A DNA stretch of 64,000 nucleotides from Nereocystis luetkeana (taxonomy: Eukaryota > Sar > Phaeophyceae > Laminariales > Laminariaceae), in contig JARUPZ010000026.1 in assembly GCA_031213475.1 (NCBI GenBank), positions 7,867,700 to 7,931,699 on the forward strand, read 5' to 3'. Positions 1 to 12,275 of the stretch are shown here, piece after piece. Within the stretch, counting starts at the first letter, position 1; the number at the start of each line of letters is the position of its first letter. Both the position numbers and the translations under genes were made by a program. The notes below the pieces were generated by a model. That model did not search any database. It was not told the DNA's origin and saw nothing but the letters and a program-made list of their open reading frames with translations.

Positions 1-543
1 TTGGGTTAAGGACCCACGTCAATATCATGAAACGTGTCAGCCGAAACGGGCTGCCCTTACGGCATATCATGCGTCAACTTGTGTGCGTGCGTATGGCGTA
101 CGTCGGACGTGGGGTTGGGGCGAGTCGCTAAGGGTCCCTATTTTATCTGTGCCGTCAAGTTTGAAAAGTGACATCCGCTGTTGATGATTCACGTTCGGGT
201 CTGGTTATTTTGCGCCTCGGCGCAATAGAACAGGTACCCCTCCTCTGCTGTAGATGTAGGTGTACGGAGCCTTGGTTTGGTAATGAATGGTTTGTACCCA
301 ACCTAGTTGTGGCGGGAGTTTAATTACGCCAATACCGTTGCGTTCGCTATAGTGTGTTTTTAAGACATTGTTCAGTTTATGCCCAGCCCCATCGTGTTGG
401 TCGGATTGTGTTGGACTGGTTTCAGTATCGTCCGTCGAGTTGAGGGAGAAACGTCTGTCGACGTCAGGTGTTGTTTGGTGTGAAGGGTATATAAAGAGCT
501 TGTCAAGTTGGAAAAAGAGACTCGGAACATAGCATGCACGAGG

Positions 544-787
544 GACGCGTTCTGCGACAGAGGTAGCGCATTCCGCTGAACACGTTTCTGAATGACGGGG
601 TTCCTCAACTTAAAATCGTCGGAGTGTCAATCTGGTATCGAGTTTTTTTTTGTATGCTTGGGCCATGAGATTTATTCATCGGGCTGCAATTTGGTATTTG
701 CTGAAGTCAGTTTTCGGGTGAGGTATGGAGCTCCTTCAACGAGGAGCCTCGGAAAATTTAGAGTAACATTCTATCGTAGATCGCCTC
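544..787 (+). mobile_element. MITE family I copy, 244 bp, TSD GAGG
   Basis: Non-coding element with terminal inverted repeats close to GACGCGTTCTGCGACAGAG at the left and the complement of GAGGCGATCTACGATAGAA at the right. It is flanked by the perfect 4-bp direct repeat GAGG. The interior contains a hairpin motif (GAGGTATGGAGCTCCTT) shared by all copies. It lies in an intron or flank of the minus-strand gene at 883-2134. There are three other copies in this window. Confidence 0.8.
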
Positions 788-814
788 GAGGTTACATCCG
801 CTCCTGTGGCATGC

Positions 815-846
815 AGCTGCCTGCCTGCCTGCCTGCCTGCCTGCCC
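815..846. repeat. (CTGC)n microsatellite
   Basis: About seven CTGC units follow the family I MITE at 544-787 and lie just downstream (minus sense) of the splice donor at 883. Confidence 0.9.
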
Positions 847-882
847 AACCCTATCGTGGTAGATGAGCTACTGGTTTCTCAC

Positions 883-2134
883 CTGAGCAATCGCCGCTGC
901 CTTCTTCGCTACGCTAGCCGCATGCACCAGAGAGAAGCGCGCCTCCACGACCTGATCCTTCAGTGAGTGCACCTTCGGGTCGCCCAGCCACCGCCAGACA
1001 TCCCCGTACACCTTCAGCGTTATCCCGGGCCCGATGCCGGCACCACTACCGGACGCCCCGCCAAGACTACCAACGGTCTCCTTCCCAAACCGTTGCTCCA
1101 GCTCGAAGTACCCCACTCCACGCGAAACCCTGCCGCGCCCGCCCCCACCGCGATCCCTCGATCGGTCCCCGCTGTCAACTTTCACAGATCTCGACCCGAC
1201 CGATGATGCCGTGTCGCGGCTACCGCAGTTCGGTTTCAGCGGAGGCGTAGGAGACCCAGGGCTCGAGTTGAAACGACCCCTGCCCTTGTTTGGAGAGAAG
1301 GTTGGGGTCAGGGTGGGTGGTGATGCTGGGTGGGCTGTGCGGTGGGGGCCGCCGACTGTGCTGGTACTGACACCTTCCCGGCCGCTTCGATGTCGCGCCC
1401 GGGATGTGTTCAGCCGACGCATCCTGTTCTCCCAGCATTCCCTGGTCCCGTCACGACAAAGAAAAATATGGTGGGAGAGGGAGATGAGGGGGTGGGGCGG
1501 GATGAGGGAGGGGGGTGGAGGATGGCGGTGGAGGGGAGGAGTAGGAGGGGAGCCCTCATGCCATGCATGGCCGTAGACGTATGGTCACAGACGCTCGCAT
1601 GCCTACAATGTTAGGACGAACACCTTGGGTTTCCACCGACCACGCAGACACTCTTTACATCGAACGCGAAGAACCGTGAGGTGTCGGGCGAGTGGGTTGC
1701 ATCGTTTTGAACCCGCCTGTGAGGCGGACTTCCTTGCCTCGGACACAGCGTCGAAATAGTTCAATGTGTGCCCTGGAGTGGCTACTTTCTTATAGCGATG
1801 AGTATACTATGTAACCGCCTCGTGGGTGCCTCGCCATATATACTCTGCCTGTTACGTGATGGAATAATTTCGCTCTGGGCGGACTTATACTTCTCCACCC
1901 AACACAAAGAACCCAATTCGACCACAACGCCCATGCCTGGCAGCTTCGATTGCTTCCGCCCGCTCCTTAAGAGCCCTCCGCTCGCGCTCCCCCCGCCCCA
2001 TCTTGAGCGGCTCCGCCGTCACCCCCCCGTTCCTTTCCTCCGGCGCAACGCTTGCCCCGTCGCCCGGATTATCCTTACTGGCTGCCCGTTTCAAGGCATG
2101 GAGGTGCTTCTCTCCCTGGCCAACCCTCACCTCG
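883..2134 (-). CDS. Partial multi-exon gene of unknown function, continues past the left edge
   Basis: Two exons can be supported. The upstream one (about 2134 down to 1890) follows an acceptor ending TTTTTAAG and encodes a lysine/arginine/glutamate-rich helix (GERERRALKERAEAIEAA). The second (about 1422 to 883) follows the acceptor GGGAGAACAG and ends at a consensus donor, GCTCAG|GTGAGAA. It encodes a Gly/Ser/Pro/Arg-rich low-complexity half, then an ordered segment containing GITLKVYGDVWRWLGDPK and VVEARFSLVHAASVAKKAAA. The donor at 883 means at least one more exon lies to the left, probably outside the window. An ATG at 1422 could instead be the true start. No family is recognised. Both acceptors are preceded by a copy of the dispersed repeat described at 1450 and 2195. 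The reading frame is supported by its openness, helix-like composition and donor; the join between the two exons is not proven. Confidence 0.5.
1450..1735 (+). repeat. Intron-3'-end repeat family, copy 1
   Basis: A G-rich stretch is followed by a conserved segment around TGCATGGCCGTAGACGTATG, then CACCGACCACGCAGAC and GCGAAGAACCGTGAGGTG. It lies in antisense orientation directly upstream of the acceptor of the exon at 1422 of the minus-strand gene, so its G-tract reads as the intron's pyrimidine tract. Confidence 0.75.
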
Positions 2135-2194
2135 CTTAAAAACTCCTGGCACCATATTGGAGTAGGGATCGACGGGTGGATGGGGAATAGAACG

Positions 2195-2312
2195 CGGGCG
2201 AGAGGACTCGTGACAGAGTAGAGGGGGCCCCCATGGCATGCATGGCCTGGCTGTAGCTATGTGGTCATATACACTCGTATCCCCACAATGCCGGGACGGA
2301 GCACACCCGGCT
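2195..2312 (+). repeat. Intron-3'-end repeat family, copy 2 (short)
   Basis: Contains TGCATGGCCTGGCTGTAG, then TGCCGGGACGGAGCAC. It lies 60 to 180 bases upstream, in minus sense, of the acceptor at 2135. Only the left half of the family consensus is present. Confidence 0.65.
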
Positions 2313-2429
2313 TTTAAGGGGGGTAGGGGGGTAGCCGGGGGTAGGTGGGCGGGTGGGTAGGGAACTGAGTAGTACCACGGTTGAGGTAGGGGGGAGGGGA
2401 AAGGGGGCATAATTGATGGCCTAAATATT

Positions 2430-2640
2430 GTCGGGGCTGACACGGCACCTCAGCACAGAGGGCGTGCAACTGCCTTTTGCGATAGCCGACGCGAGTCGAC
2501 GAGGAAAGAAAGGACAACAGTCGTCTCGTGCTAAGCGTTCAAGGCACGGGACCGTAGCGGGGAGCGGGGAGGGCAACCTGCTAGGCAACCCGGGATCCAC
2601 GTTACAGCTATCGTAGGAGATGGAGAAATAATATGGGTAA
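2430..2640 (+). repeat. SINE body of the GAGTCGACGAG core family
   Basis: Shares GCGAGTCGACGAGGAAAGAA, ACCGTAGCGGGGAGCGGGG and CAACCCGGGATC with the fuller copy at 19288-19620. The tRNA-like head is not recognisable here. The rest of 2135-3282 shows no gene I can support. Confidence 0.55.
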
Positions 2641-3282
2641 ATGTACTCATTGGGACGGAGAAAAAAAGAAACGATGTGTCCATCACAGGCCCACAGGCTG
2701 GTCGTAGCCCCGGTGGGGTTGTGTAACACGTCACGCGTGCGAGGTTTTGTCAAAAAGTAGTTTCGTGTCGGCGTCTACGATAGAGGTTGTACATTTTGAC
2801 TCCATATTTTCTGACCGGTTGAGCTCCCCAAATTAGCAACTTCCGGTTAGTTAGTGTGGTATTTTTGCTTCAGTCGTTCTGGTGTGTTTGTTTTGGGACT
2901 AACGCATTGGAGGAATCGTCGGGTTGCGCAAGCTGCAGCGTTCGAAGTCGCATGTGGGATGAGCTCAGACATTAGACACAGACCCTACCGTCGTATTGTT
3001 CGTCTGTTAAGCTTATGCTACAGCAGTACGCTGACACAACGTATACCCCCCCCCCCATAATACCCTGCCAGTTGACTCTGAAAATGGCGTTCAGCTGGGT
3101 TCCTACGGTATAAACACTAATGAGGATAGCAGGACGCGATGGCCTTTCCGATGCCTCCCATCTCACCACGTGCGGCAAAACGTATGTAGAGACAACGACT
3201 TAAGTGTTGGCCACACAATTGTCTTGTTTTCCATCCGCCCATGTCCATACGCTTTCACGTCGATCAACATATATATTGTTAG

Positions 3283-6200
3283 CTACGGAAATGGGCCCAC
3301 CTGCTCCGATGCGCCGTCCGGAAAGGCCGCCTTCTGATGACTATTTCGTGGCGGGCAGTGGTCGTGGTTTGCGGGGCCACCGCCGTTACCACTGGGGGGA
3401 CAAGGCCTCGCCGGTCGTGTATCTGACGTTTTGGGTCGTCTGGTATCGGCCTTATTGGTGGTTTGTCTGCTCGTCTTGGAGGGTGGCCAGTTGTAAGAGT
3501 ATCCCGACGAGGAGGGTGCACTGGATACACCAGGTTCTTTTCGCTTGTATTGCTGCTGCATCCCAGAATCTGTGTTTGGCAACACTGGAAGACCGCCGCC
3601 ACCACTTCCATAGCTGCTTTGTTTTTCGTAGTTGCTGTTGTTGCTGTTACTGTGGTTCCCGTTCTTGTGCGCGCTGTACGTAGACGGAGATATTGAGCCA
3701 AGCGCTGCCAGGGAGATACTCTTCGTGTGAGGGTGGCGAGCCGGCAGGTTGTTGACGTTGGTTGTTGGGTTGTGCGCTTCCAATGGGAAGACCTGGTCGT
3801 GGTTGGTCACACGCTTAAGGTCAAGATGGTGCAGACCCGGGAGGTGTTGCAAAATATGTCGGCGGTAGCTGGAGCCGAGACCGTTTTGTCCCGCCACAGG
3901 GTTTCCATCCAGGCTCAGTTCTAGCAAAGACCTGACACAGGAAACAGGGGGGGGGGGGTACTCGTGTCACGCACGGCCGTGGTCGTATGAGCAGTATGCC
4001 TCGCGCCCGTACAACACCGGGATAGAGAGTACTCGTGGGGTTTTCACCGATCAGGCAGGCATTGCTTGAACCGAGCGCAAAGCGCCGTGAGGTGTTGAGC
4101 GAATGGCACATCGGGTGAGCTACATTAATTAAGAACCGCTTCTGCGCCGGGTTGGGTAGAAAATCGACGATTACTGTAAGTACATATTAATTATGTACAG
4201 GACCCGAACCCGAACGTTCAGGACTTCAACTATGCCAGGTGCTGTACCAACCATACAAGGTACCTGGTGCTGGGCCATTAGTGTACGTAAACAAGTCGTA
4301 TTGTCCAGGCGATGGTATCCACAAGTTAGGGTTGGGGATGGGTCCACTCACTCGACCGAAAAGATGCACCGACAATCCTGGAAGGTGTTAATCTTGTTGT
4401 TGCTCAGAAACAGACGCTGTAGTGTAGGCAGGGCGTCTAGCTCCGTAACCTGGTCGGCGTTGGGTGTACGGCGGAAAAGCAGAGGACTTGCCTTACATGC
4501 ATGCGCACATTTTGCGTCAGCGTCGCACATCACGATGCAATATGCAACCGACAACAGGAAACACCTACGTAGCAGGAAACCCTACTGCAGTCTGACAGAG
4601 AGTTGACACCTAACTGTGACGCAGGTTTTGGTCGATCTTGAGCAAACTTCGCTAGGGCCCAATCTACTATATAGTTTTGTGTAGCATTCCTCGTCGAGCA
4701 CGCGTTCACGATTCAACAAAATGAACGCCCGCCACACAATCGTGAGCCTGACGCCATTGCAAGGCTCCTTTTCATCGTTGGGTCTGTACAGTATCACAGA
4801 CAGCTGCAGCTCATACACGAAACGAGGAACAGTCTATGAGGTGAGTGAAAACGCGTCATGTTATGTTGTTGATGTGCTCACAGACTGCATACTGCAGGGT
4901 TGGCTGGGTGTCGTCAAAGCACCGCCCTCTAGCACTGCTGCAGCTGCTTCTGCTGTGTATGCTCTTTACGGTACGTGCACGTGGGCGGGAAGTCGACGAC
5001 CGACCCCTTCAGAATACGCACCCCACAACACGCAAGAAAACAAACGCAATGTAGAGTCGTCACTGGAACGGTTTGCCCGGGTGGTCTAGTGGTTACCGTT
5101 TATTGCTGCCAGCGTTAAGTTCGCGAGTTTGATTCCCACTCCAGCCTGGGACGAGCTTTCAGAAACAGTACTTCCGAAACGAAGGTCTTGTTTCAGGTAG
5201 GCAATGCACGCGCAACGAAAACGGCAACTCCGACAAAAGCTCCCGCCGAGACGTCCCCATACGCGCGTTGCACGGGGTTTTTAGACTCCCCGTGCTGTCG
5301 AGAAACTCGTCATCGAAAATCAGCCGAAGAAGGTGTGTCACACGGTACACTGTCGGTCTCCCCTAACCAACTTGTAGAGCACCCGCCGGTTTCCACTGTG
5401 ACCGGACGCACCCGGTAGATAGGATAGCAACTGTATTGTGTTGTACGTCCAACCATTGCAAACCATGTACTAAGATGGGGGTAGCGCTTGGTTCCGCCTT
5501 ATGAGGCAAACACCTATGACGGACGGAGCTCCTCGGCTGAGGAAGTACCCAAAAAACGAGCGTTTTACGATAGAAGCGCACCCTAATTTTTCTGAGGCTC
5601 TTCACTTGATGAGGCCCATACCTCACCCGAAAACTGACTTCAGCACAAATCAAATTGCATCCCGACGAATCATCCCATTACCCAAGTGTTCAAAAATACA
5701 TTTTTCGAAACAAGATTGGCATTCCGACGATTTCGGGTTAAGGCGCCCGGTCGTTCATAAACCATTTGGTCGGAAACGTGCTATCTGTATCGTAGAACGC
5801 GTCTAAAGCAGGAGTTATGGTTAGAGTTCGATGATAATGCCTAAGCCACGGGTTGTGAATCGGGGTGCACAGTCATTTCGCTTAGGTGTTCTTCTCGGAT
5901 GAGGTGTAGAGCTCTTGAAGTGAGGGCCCTCAGGGGGCATACGTGTGCCACCACGTCTGCCAGAGCATGCCCCCGAAAACGCCAATCCCGTAACCTCGCC
6001 TACGGTTTTAGGATTTCCATGTACACGTCTACGTTAACTATCATTCATGCACTACTGTGCACGGGGGGCTACCTTCTCGATGCTGTTCCTCCGCAGATTC
6101 AGCTCCGTCAGGGAGGGGAGACAGCTCACATTTTCCACAGTTCTGCGAGGAAAGATGGCAAGCGTTGATCAGAACCATGTCGCCGTAGAGGGGTACGTTT

Positions 6201-9200
6201 ATGTCCAAACCTCTTCTGCCAAACGAGGGTCCTCGAAGAAGGAAGTACGAGCGAGTCGATAGGGTTCTACGACAACAAAACGAATCTGAAGACCCCATTG
6301 GCAGAACAACTCACCGTTAGCCGCCAAGTCGGCTGACGAAGCCAACGGATGGGCTAATCGACAGTAGTAGGCAACCTGCACCATGCAAGCGAGGCAAGCC
6401 TGCTGTGCTCAGCGCTCTCTGGCCCTCCCCAAAACAAGAACTAAACCCCGCCTTCAACAACAGTTTTCCTAATAATGGAACTCCACTGAGTCACATAGTC
6501 GGGACCTTCCGGTAACGGCCAACTACGTGTTACAGTACTCCTTCCAGTATCTGATTGGCCCGCTTATGTCTTGCTGAATCACAGCTCTAGCCATACCTCG
6601 AAGCCATGGTTCATTGGTTGACTATTTGGAGACGCGCTGGGCTGGCCAGAAACAAAGTTCCTACTGGACAACGGGAGTAGTGTTGTTCCGTTGATATGGT
6701 TCTCTTGTTGAAATGAGGCATCAGTTTGATATGTTCGCGGTATGGATATCAATCAGGCCGGGAGAGGAGTGCCAAGGCGATGAGTGAGTTCATACACATA
6801 CTACTGCACAACATACCACAGCTGAAGCTCATTCATAAACAGGTATATACAACCTACATTATCCTCCAAGAGCATATATAGCCGTTGAAACATATAGATA
6901 GCCGTTCAACCCCAATGTCGTTGAACACATAAAGTCGTTAAGGCATATCGTCGTCGAAATGTATGGTTGTTGAGATGTGTCTCGACGCCCAATGAAAGGC
7001 TGGACAACCTTTCCTTGGGCAAACAGAGCGTCACTGAGATACCGCGGTGGAGTACCCTTGCTACGGTTAGGGTTTCTCCTCCCTGCTTACGAGGGCCTTC
7101 GATGTAGGATCTCTACGAGTATGAACACTGCAACGGTAGGGATGGTGCCTCATTGGTTTATGAGCTCTTCACATGGATATATCTCACCCGAAAATGGCTT
7201 CGGAAAACGTTTGTTCGCTCAATAACCGACCAGCATTTAAGTACGCTTGTCCTCGAAGAAATATATCTACTACGTAAAAAGTTTGATTATAACGGGTAGG
7301 TGAGGGCGAGCTCAACAGGTCAGAAAAAAATGAGCCATAAACGCCCAGCCCCTACCGTGCCATGAGTCGCTTTGCCCCACCTAAAGCCTGACGTTTAATA
7401 CGAGCACATAAATATTCAATCCTATGAGCAGGCCAGTGGCGTAAAGTAGATCGTATGACGGAACCTATTGAAATCGGAATGATGCTGGGTAGCTCCACTG
7501 TTGAACCTTCTTGGGATTTCCTTCAGAGGAAAAACAACTGACGATGAAAAGTGACGGTTTCAGCTAAGGTAACTGCGTGAGTGGGGGATTTCACGCGTTT
7601 GTCCCCGAGCGACCAATGCAAGGAGCACCTCGACACGGGCTAGAAGACGATTGAAATCACGAGACGGTATCGCTGTTTTTGCCAGATATCTCTGGGTCTC
7701 GGGAGAGGTAAGGAGCCACACATTTTTTCCGGGAACGTTTGGCCCAAACGAGCTTCGTACCCCCAATAATGCAGGACGCCCCGCGAGGGACAAACAACGC
7801 TCGGTGGCCGACGCCACCTAAGTGGTGCGCAGGTGGAACGATTTCGTGCCCGCACCTTAGACAGTTGCCGGCCAAGTTGAGCACCCGCAAATCCTGCAAG
7901 CTACTGAGCCCCTCCATGTGTTGGATGGCGTTGGAATGCAAGTCCAGCACATCCAGCTTGCGCAGATGATCCAGGTTCGATATCTGCGTGGAGCGTCCAT
8001 GCGTCGTTCACACAGTTACTGCGGTATAGAACACACAACGGACAGATCCCAACCGTTACGTTTCAATATCTACATTTTTTTACGGTAGACATGTGGCGGA
8101 TCCACACGATCTCCTTCACGTTGCCGGAAGGGGGTCGTATTATCTGCATGATCGTGGGCATGCTTCCTGACGTAGATTTAGCATTTTACTAGCATCCGGC
8201 ATACCACCCTCATAACGCCAGAGATATAGAGTATTCCTATGCGAGAACAGTTGCGATTGACTGGAAAAGGGCTGGCGACCAGCGACACTCTCTTCCCCGA
8301 ACGGCCGGCCGAATATCTGCCGGGAACGAATTACGAACCGTTTCAGCCTTGCTCTTTGTTTCGTGACCTTACTTGCTCAAAACCGCAACTACACCCGGCA
8401 CGAAGGTCCCCCCGCGGGTCATGCATATGGAATCGTGGTGGTGATGCTCGCGAATATCGACATGTCTGGATGTTGACGGACAGCAAACCGTACAAGCCCC
8501 AGATAGATCCTGCTCAAGGTACGACCGGATTGTATAGGACGCTACTACTGGCGCAAGGGCATCATACGTTCAAGCTGGCCTCGACTTGCGATCGACCGCG
8601 CGTCGTGTGGTAGCATGATCTACACCGCCGAATCGCGCGACCGAATATATGGATGTTGCGGTGGCTTCGTGTTCTGTTCATTCGTGTTTCAGCGTCCCAT
8701 TTAGTTCTGAAAGTGTCAGGTTTTTCTCGGGTTATGACGTGTACTTCCGGGTAACATGATATTCGTCTGGCCAGTTCTTCAAATGAGCAAGTATGGGGGC
8801 GAAAGGTGAACCTCGCCTCCTTCGACGACGAGCATAGCTTCTGAGGACGGGGGGAAACGTATCGCTCGTCTAACGGCAATACCGCGAGAGAATGTCCGAT
8901 CCGCTACAATACCGATCGCGGCTGCCATGGCACCTAACCTAAACGGCGGGGGTTTACGCGTGCTATATGGTAGTTGTAGGAATGCACCACACAAGGTACA
9001 GGCGCCTCACTTGAGGGCCTCAGTGCTGCGCCCAAAACCTGGCTTTATATGCGAAAATAACAAGGTGCAACCAGAAACGTACAACACAAATGGCATGGTC
9101 TGGTACAGGAGATACCTGGTACACGTAACGAATGGCACACTTCGACAATGGTCCGTTAGAGATGATGGCGTATTTTCTGACGTCCTCACACGAGGAGTTC

Positions 9201-10897
9201 CATATACTTCCATATCTCCGTCCGAAAACGGACCTCGATCAACGGTTGTTCCACCCGACCCGATCAACCTTAGTATGCGAATAGTCCCCAAACAAATGCT
9301 GTACCAGGTAGTAAACATATCGTACAGTAACCCGTAGTTTGCTCGCTTGGAGAGCTCAACCGGTCAGAAAATATCGAGCAAACGATTACAACCCCTACCG
9401 TGGGTTCAATATGAAGCCGCGATGCTACTGTTGTGTAGTTACTGACAAATCCCATTAGCAAGACATGGTCTGGACAAATACGCTAGAAAGGAGGTACGTA
9501 CGCACTAACCCTATCCTAACAGTCGTGAGTCGTGTCACCTTTTCGATCCTGTTTTTTCCGACCATGACCACCCTCAGGGCGCTCATGGCGGACAGCGGCC
9601 CTTCCAGCGTGTCGATGAGATTGTTGTACAGGTCCAGGAATATCAGGTTCGGCAAATTGGCCAAGTTGGTGATCTTGCTGATGAGGTTGTTCTGGTAGTT
9701 CAGCAGCCTCAACCGCCCGTCACCCTTGATGAGAAGGTTCGAAGCAAGAAAACGAGGAGGACCGGGTGTGAAAAAGTACCAGAAGCTCCGAGCAGGGGCA
9801 CACGCCGGGAATCACGGAACTTCGGGCATACGAGTTCTGAAAGCACAGCAGGCAAGTATTAACCCTTTTTCGGAAACCAATTGTATACCGAGGCATAGCG
9901 CAAGGACAAGACATACATGCGCCACATACATGCCGGTACGTTTTGAGTCGGGTGATCTGGTGGACAAGTCTCCCAACCTGGGGAATCGCCTAGTCTATTC
10001 GGGATCCCGTTCACATTCGAAGCTGCTGTTGGTCATGTTTATGGCATGCTCATCCGATGGGATGTTTTTGTTCGTGAGTTGGGTCGTGTGTAAGAACTCT
10101 ATTTCAAGTACTACTGCCGTGATACGTAGTATAGTGCTGCTTATGCGAGTACCCTGCGAAAAACTGCTGTGGGCATAGGAAGTCTATTAATAGTATTGTA
10201 TGCCCCAAATAGATCGTTACACAGTAAAAAAAAGGTAGCCTTGCCAAAGCATTCACGAAACCTGAACTAGTGGGACGTCACGACTCTCGAATCCCGCGAT
10301 CAACAAACAGAAAACTAAGGACGCACAAACTGAGCAAGGAAACACAGAGAAGAGAACCCAAAGAAAACCGTATCATCAATGTACCCACGACCCTGGACTG
10401 GCGACCACGGCGACTCCTGAACCTTGCCAGCAACCACGAACGATTATGAGCGAGGCAGCAAACTATTTCGCACGGGAATATGTCGAGGAGCACTCAAACC
10501 AAAACACTTTGTTTTTTTGTCAATAATACAGTCACACATCAAAACTAGCTCGCACACGACTTCAGCTGACGTCGGTGCATATCCAGTCTCCTTTTACAGC
10601 AGCATGGTTCAAATACATCCCTGCGCAAAACAGCACTCAGTCAAAATCGGCTTGCCAATACTGTCACGTACCTGAACAAGCGGACACGACTTGAGCTGCC
10701 TCCGGTGCAAGTTCAGCCGCTCCGGAGACTGTTTTTTTTCGTGCCAGGTCCTCCTTACCACAAGAACGCCTTCCTCCAACTCCCGCACCTCCACACACCC
10801 CTCCGGCCCAGGCAGCAGCGTCCCCCTATTCTCGCCAACATCGTGTCCTCCTTCTTCCACCCTCATGCTCTTGCGCTGTTGTTGTTGTTGCTGCCGA

Positions 10898-10931
<34 letters not shown>

Positions 10932-12117
10932 CCTGCTGCTGTTGCTGGTGCAGGTGGTGACTATTACCAGAGACAGCGCCACCCTCTCGTTGGTGTACAC
11001 CCTCTCTGTATTCTGAGCTGCCGCTGGCGTCTCCTCTGGACGGAATTATGGCCGTTGCCGTACCTCTGACCGTGGTGGCAGCTTCGTTATCGCCGTTCTG
11101 AAACCGTGCAATAATGCCATGGTTATGCCTAGCGCCAAGCCCCTCACCCCTCTCCCCTCCTGATTTCTCCTCGCCGCTCGCACAAGAACCGCCTCTATCC
11201 CTGATCCGCGCCGCACCCTTTTCAATATCCTTATATCGGATGCAACCATTGTCGTTAGAAGTTACCCCAACACTCGAAGTTACCCCGTGGTTCGAAATAA
11301 TCCCGTCAATATCAGCTACCCTGTCGTTACCAGTTATCCCGCCATTGGCAATTACCCCGCAAATTGAAGCTACTCCGCCATCGTAAGGAGTTATTCCCCC
11401 GCACGAAGGCCAACCCATCGACTCGTGAGCGACGGGCGATGACGAACGTTTTGCTATTCTTGGTGCGGAGAGTTCATGCACCGAGCGGGAAGACGGCTGA
11501 CGCGATAGCTCGTGACCATGAGCTATCGCCAGCTTTTCACCCGAACGCGGTTTAGAGGTGCTCGTGGCTGGAGGGGACCGGCCGACGATAAGCCTTGCGC
11601 TGGCCTCGGTATCGAGTCCAACGGATTGTGGTGTGACTGGTTTCTGACCCCCCGCCGTCTTGCTTCCCCCGCCCACCCCCCCTGCCGTTCCAGTAATAAT
11701 GCTGTTTTCGGTCTCTGCTCCTGCGAGGGGCGCAGCCCCGATGAGCCTGCCACCGTGCTTAAGGTTATCCTGTGAGGATGACCGTGTAGGTCGAGCGTAT
11801 GTCAGATCGGTTTCTCGGTGGAGGTGATGCGCTGCCTTCGACGAAAACGTGCGTGATTTCGACTTGGGCTTAGTTTGGGTCCCGGAAGCGGTAGTGGATG
11901 ATGGGCAGGCGGTGCGGTGGGGTGGGGTTGCCGCTGCTGCCGCCACCGCCGACGCCCCGTTTTCCGTGTCTGCGGCTGACAAGTTGTCGGTTGCGCCGTT
12001 AGCTGGTGGTCGATTGGTGTGATGGCGCTGGTGGCGCTGAAGGCGGGGGTCATCGCCATTGTATCGAGAGTGATATCGTTCATGAGCGTCGTCGTCCGGG
12101 GCCAAAAGAGGTAGCAT
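3283..12117 (-). CDS. LRRC49: LRRC49 homologue, subunit of the tubulin polyglutamylase complex
   Basis: Six exons close in phase: 12117-10672, 9724-9539, 7983-7856, 6142-6073, 4449-4370, 3931-3283, giving about 852 residues. Exon 1 encodes a roughly 450-residue low-complexity leader with poly-Gln (HQQQQQEQQQQ) before the first repeat. Then come SDS22-type leucine-rich repeats: RLRLLNYQNNLISKI, LIFLDLYNNLIDTLEG, LDVLDLHSNAIQHMEG, LRVLNLAGNCLRTVEN, LTELNLRRNSIEKV, LQRLFLSNNKINTF, then the cap SLLELSLDGNPV and LPGLHHLDLKRVT. Order and wording match animal LRRC49 closely, including its HLRLLNFQ-, LDVLDLHGN- and LDMKRIT-like motifs. In animals LRRC49 works with TTLL1, TPGS1, TPGS2 and NICN1 to add glutamate chains to tubulin of cilia and centrioles. 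Donors are GTACGT, GTGACA, GTGCGG, GTAGCC and GTGCAT. The exon 5-6 join gives a repeat some residues shorter than the animal protein, so a micro-exon may be missing. The Ser/Pro/Asn-rich tail ends at 3283. Confidence 0.9.
3944..4140 (+). repeat. Intron-3'-end repeat family, copy 3
   Basis: Lies in LRRC49 intron 5. The G-tract at 3944-3958 abuts the acceptor, so in minus sense the intron ends in a run of C then TGTTTCCTGTGTCAG. The conserved parts CACGGCCGTGGTCGTATG, TTTTCACCGATCAGGCAGGC and GCGCCGTGAGGTG follow. The element fills the 3' half of a 438-base intron. Confidence 0.8.
5085..5165 (+). repeat. tRNA-like sequence, probable SINE head
   Basis: GCCCGGGTGGTCTAGTGGTT resembles an A box with D arm, and AGTTTGATTCCCACT resembles a B box. 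The acceptor stem pairs only in part and the T stem is weak, so this is not called a working tRNA gene. It lies in LRRC49 intron 4. Confidence 0.5.
5557..5803 (-). mobile_element. MITE family I copy, 247 bp, in LRRC49 intron 4
   Basis: Reverse-oriented copy with the internal hairpin motif and both terminal repeats (CGAGCGTTTTACGATAGAAG at the left, GTATCGTAGAACGCGTC at the right). The flanking 4-mers AAAA and TAAA match imperfectly. Confidence 0.7.
6860..6985. repeat. Degenerate tandem repeat, about 24-bp unit
   Basis: Successive units resemble GCCGTTGAAACATATAGATA and GTCGTTGAACACATAAA, in LRRC49 intron 3. The rest of this intron (6143-7855) shows no other supported feature. Confidence 0.45.
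10893..10952 (-). repeat. CAG tract encoding poly-Gln in LRRC49 exon 1
   Basis: CAG/CAA codons on the minus strand, interrupted by arginine and glutamate codons. It is part of the coding exon, not a separate gene. Confidence 0.85.
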
Positions 12118-12275
12118 GGGTGCAGCCTGCGAGGTACATAGTATATTGAAGGGTAGAACGGGGCGAAAATATGTATCATTTACTTAAATAGTATAATCAG
12201 AGTATGGATGGATGAAATTCGTTTGCTAACTACTCAAAGATAACCGTGAGGGCAGGGGTGGTTGAAACTAAATAA

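Noticed and set aside
5085-5165. tRNA gene
   Set aside because: T stem does not pair and the acceptor stem is imperfect; treated as a SINE head.
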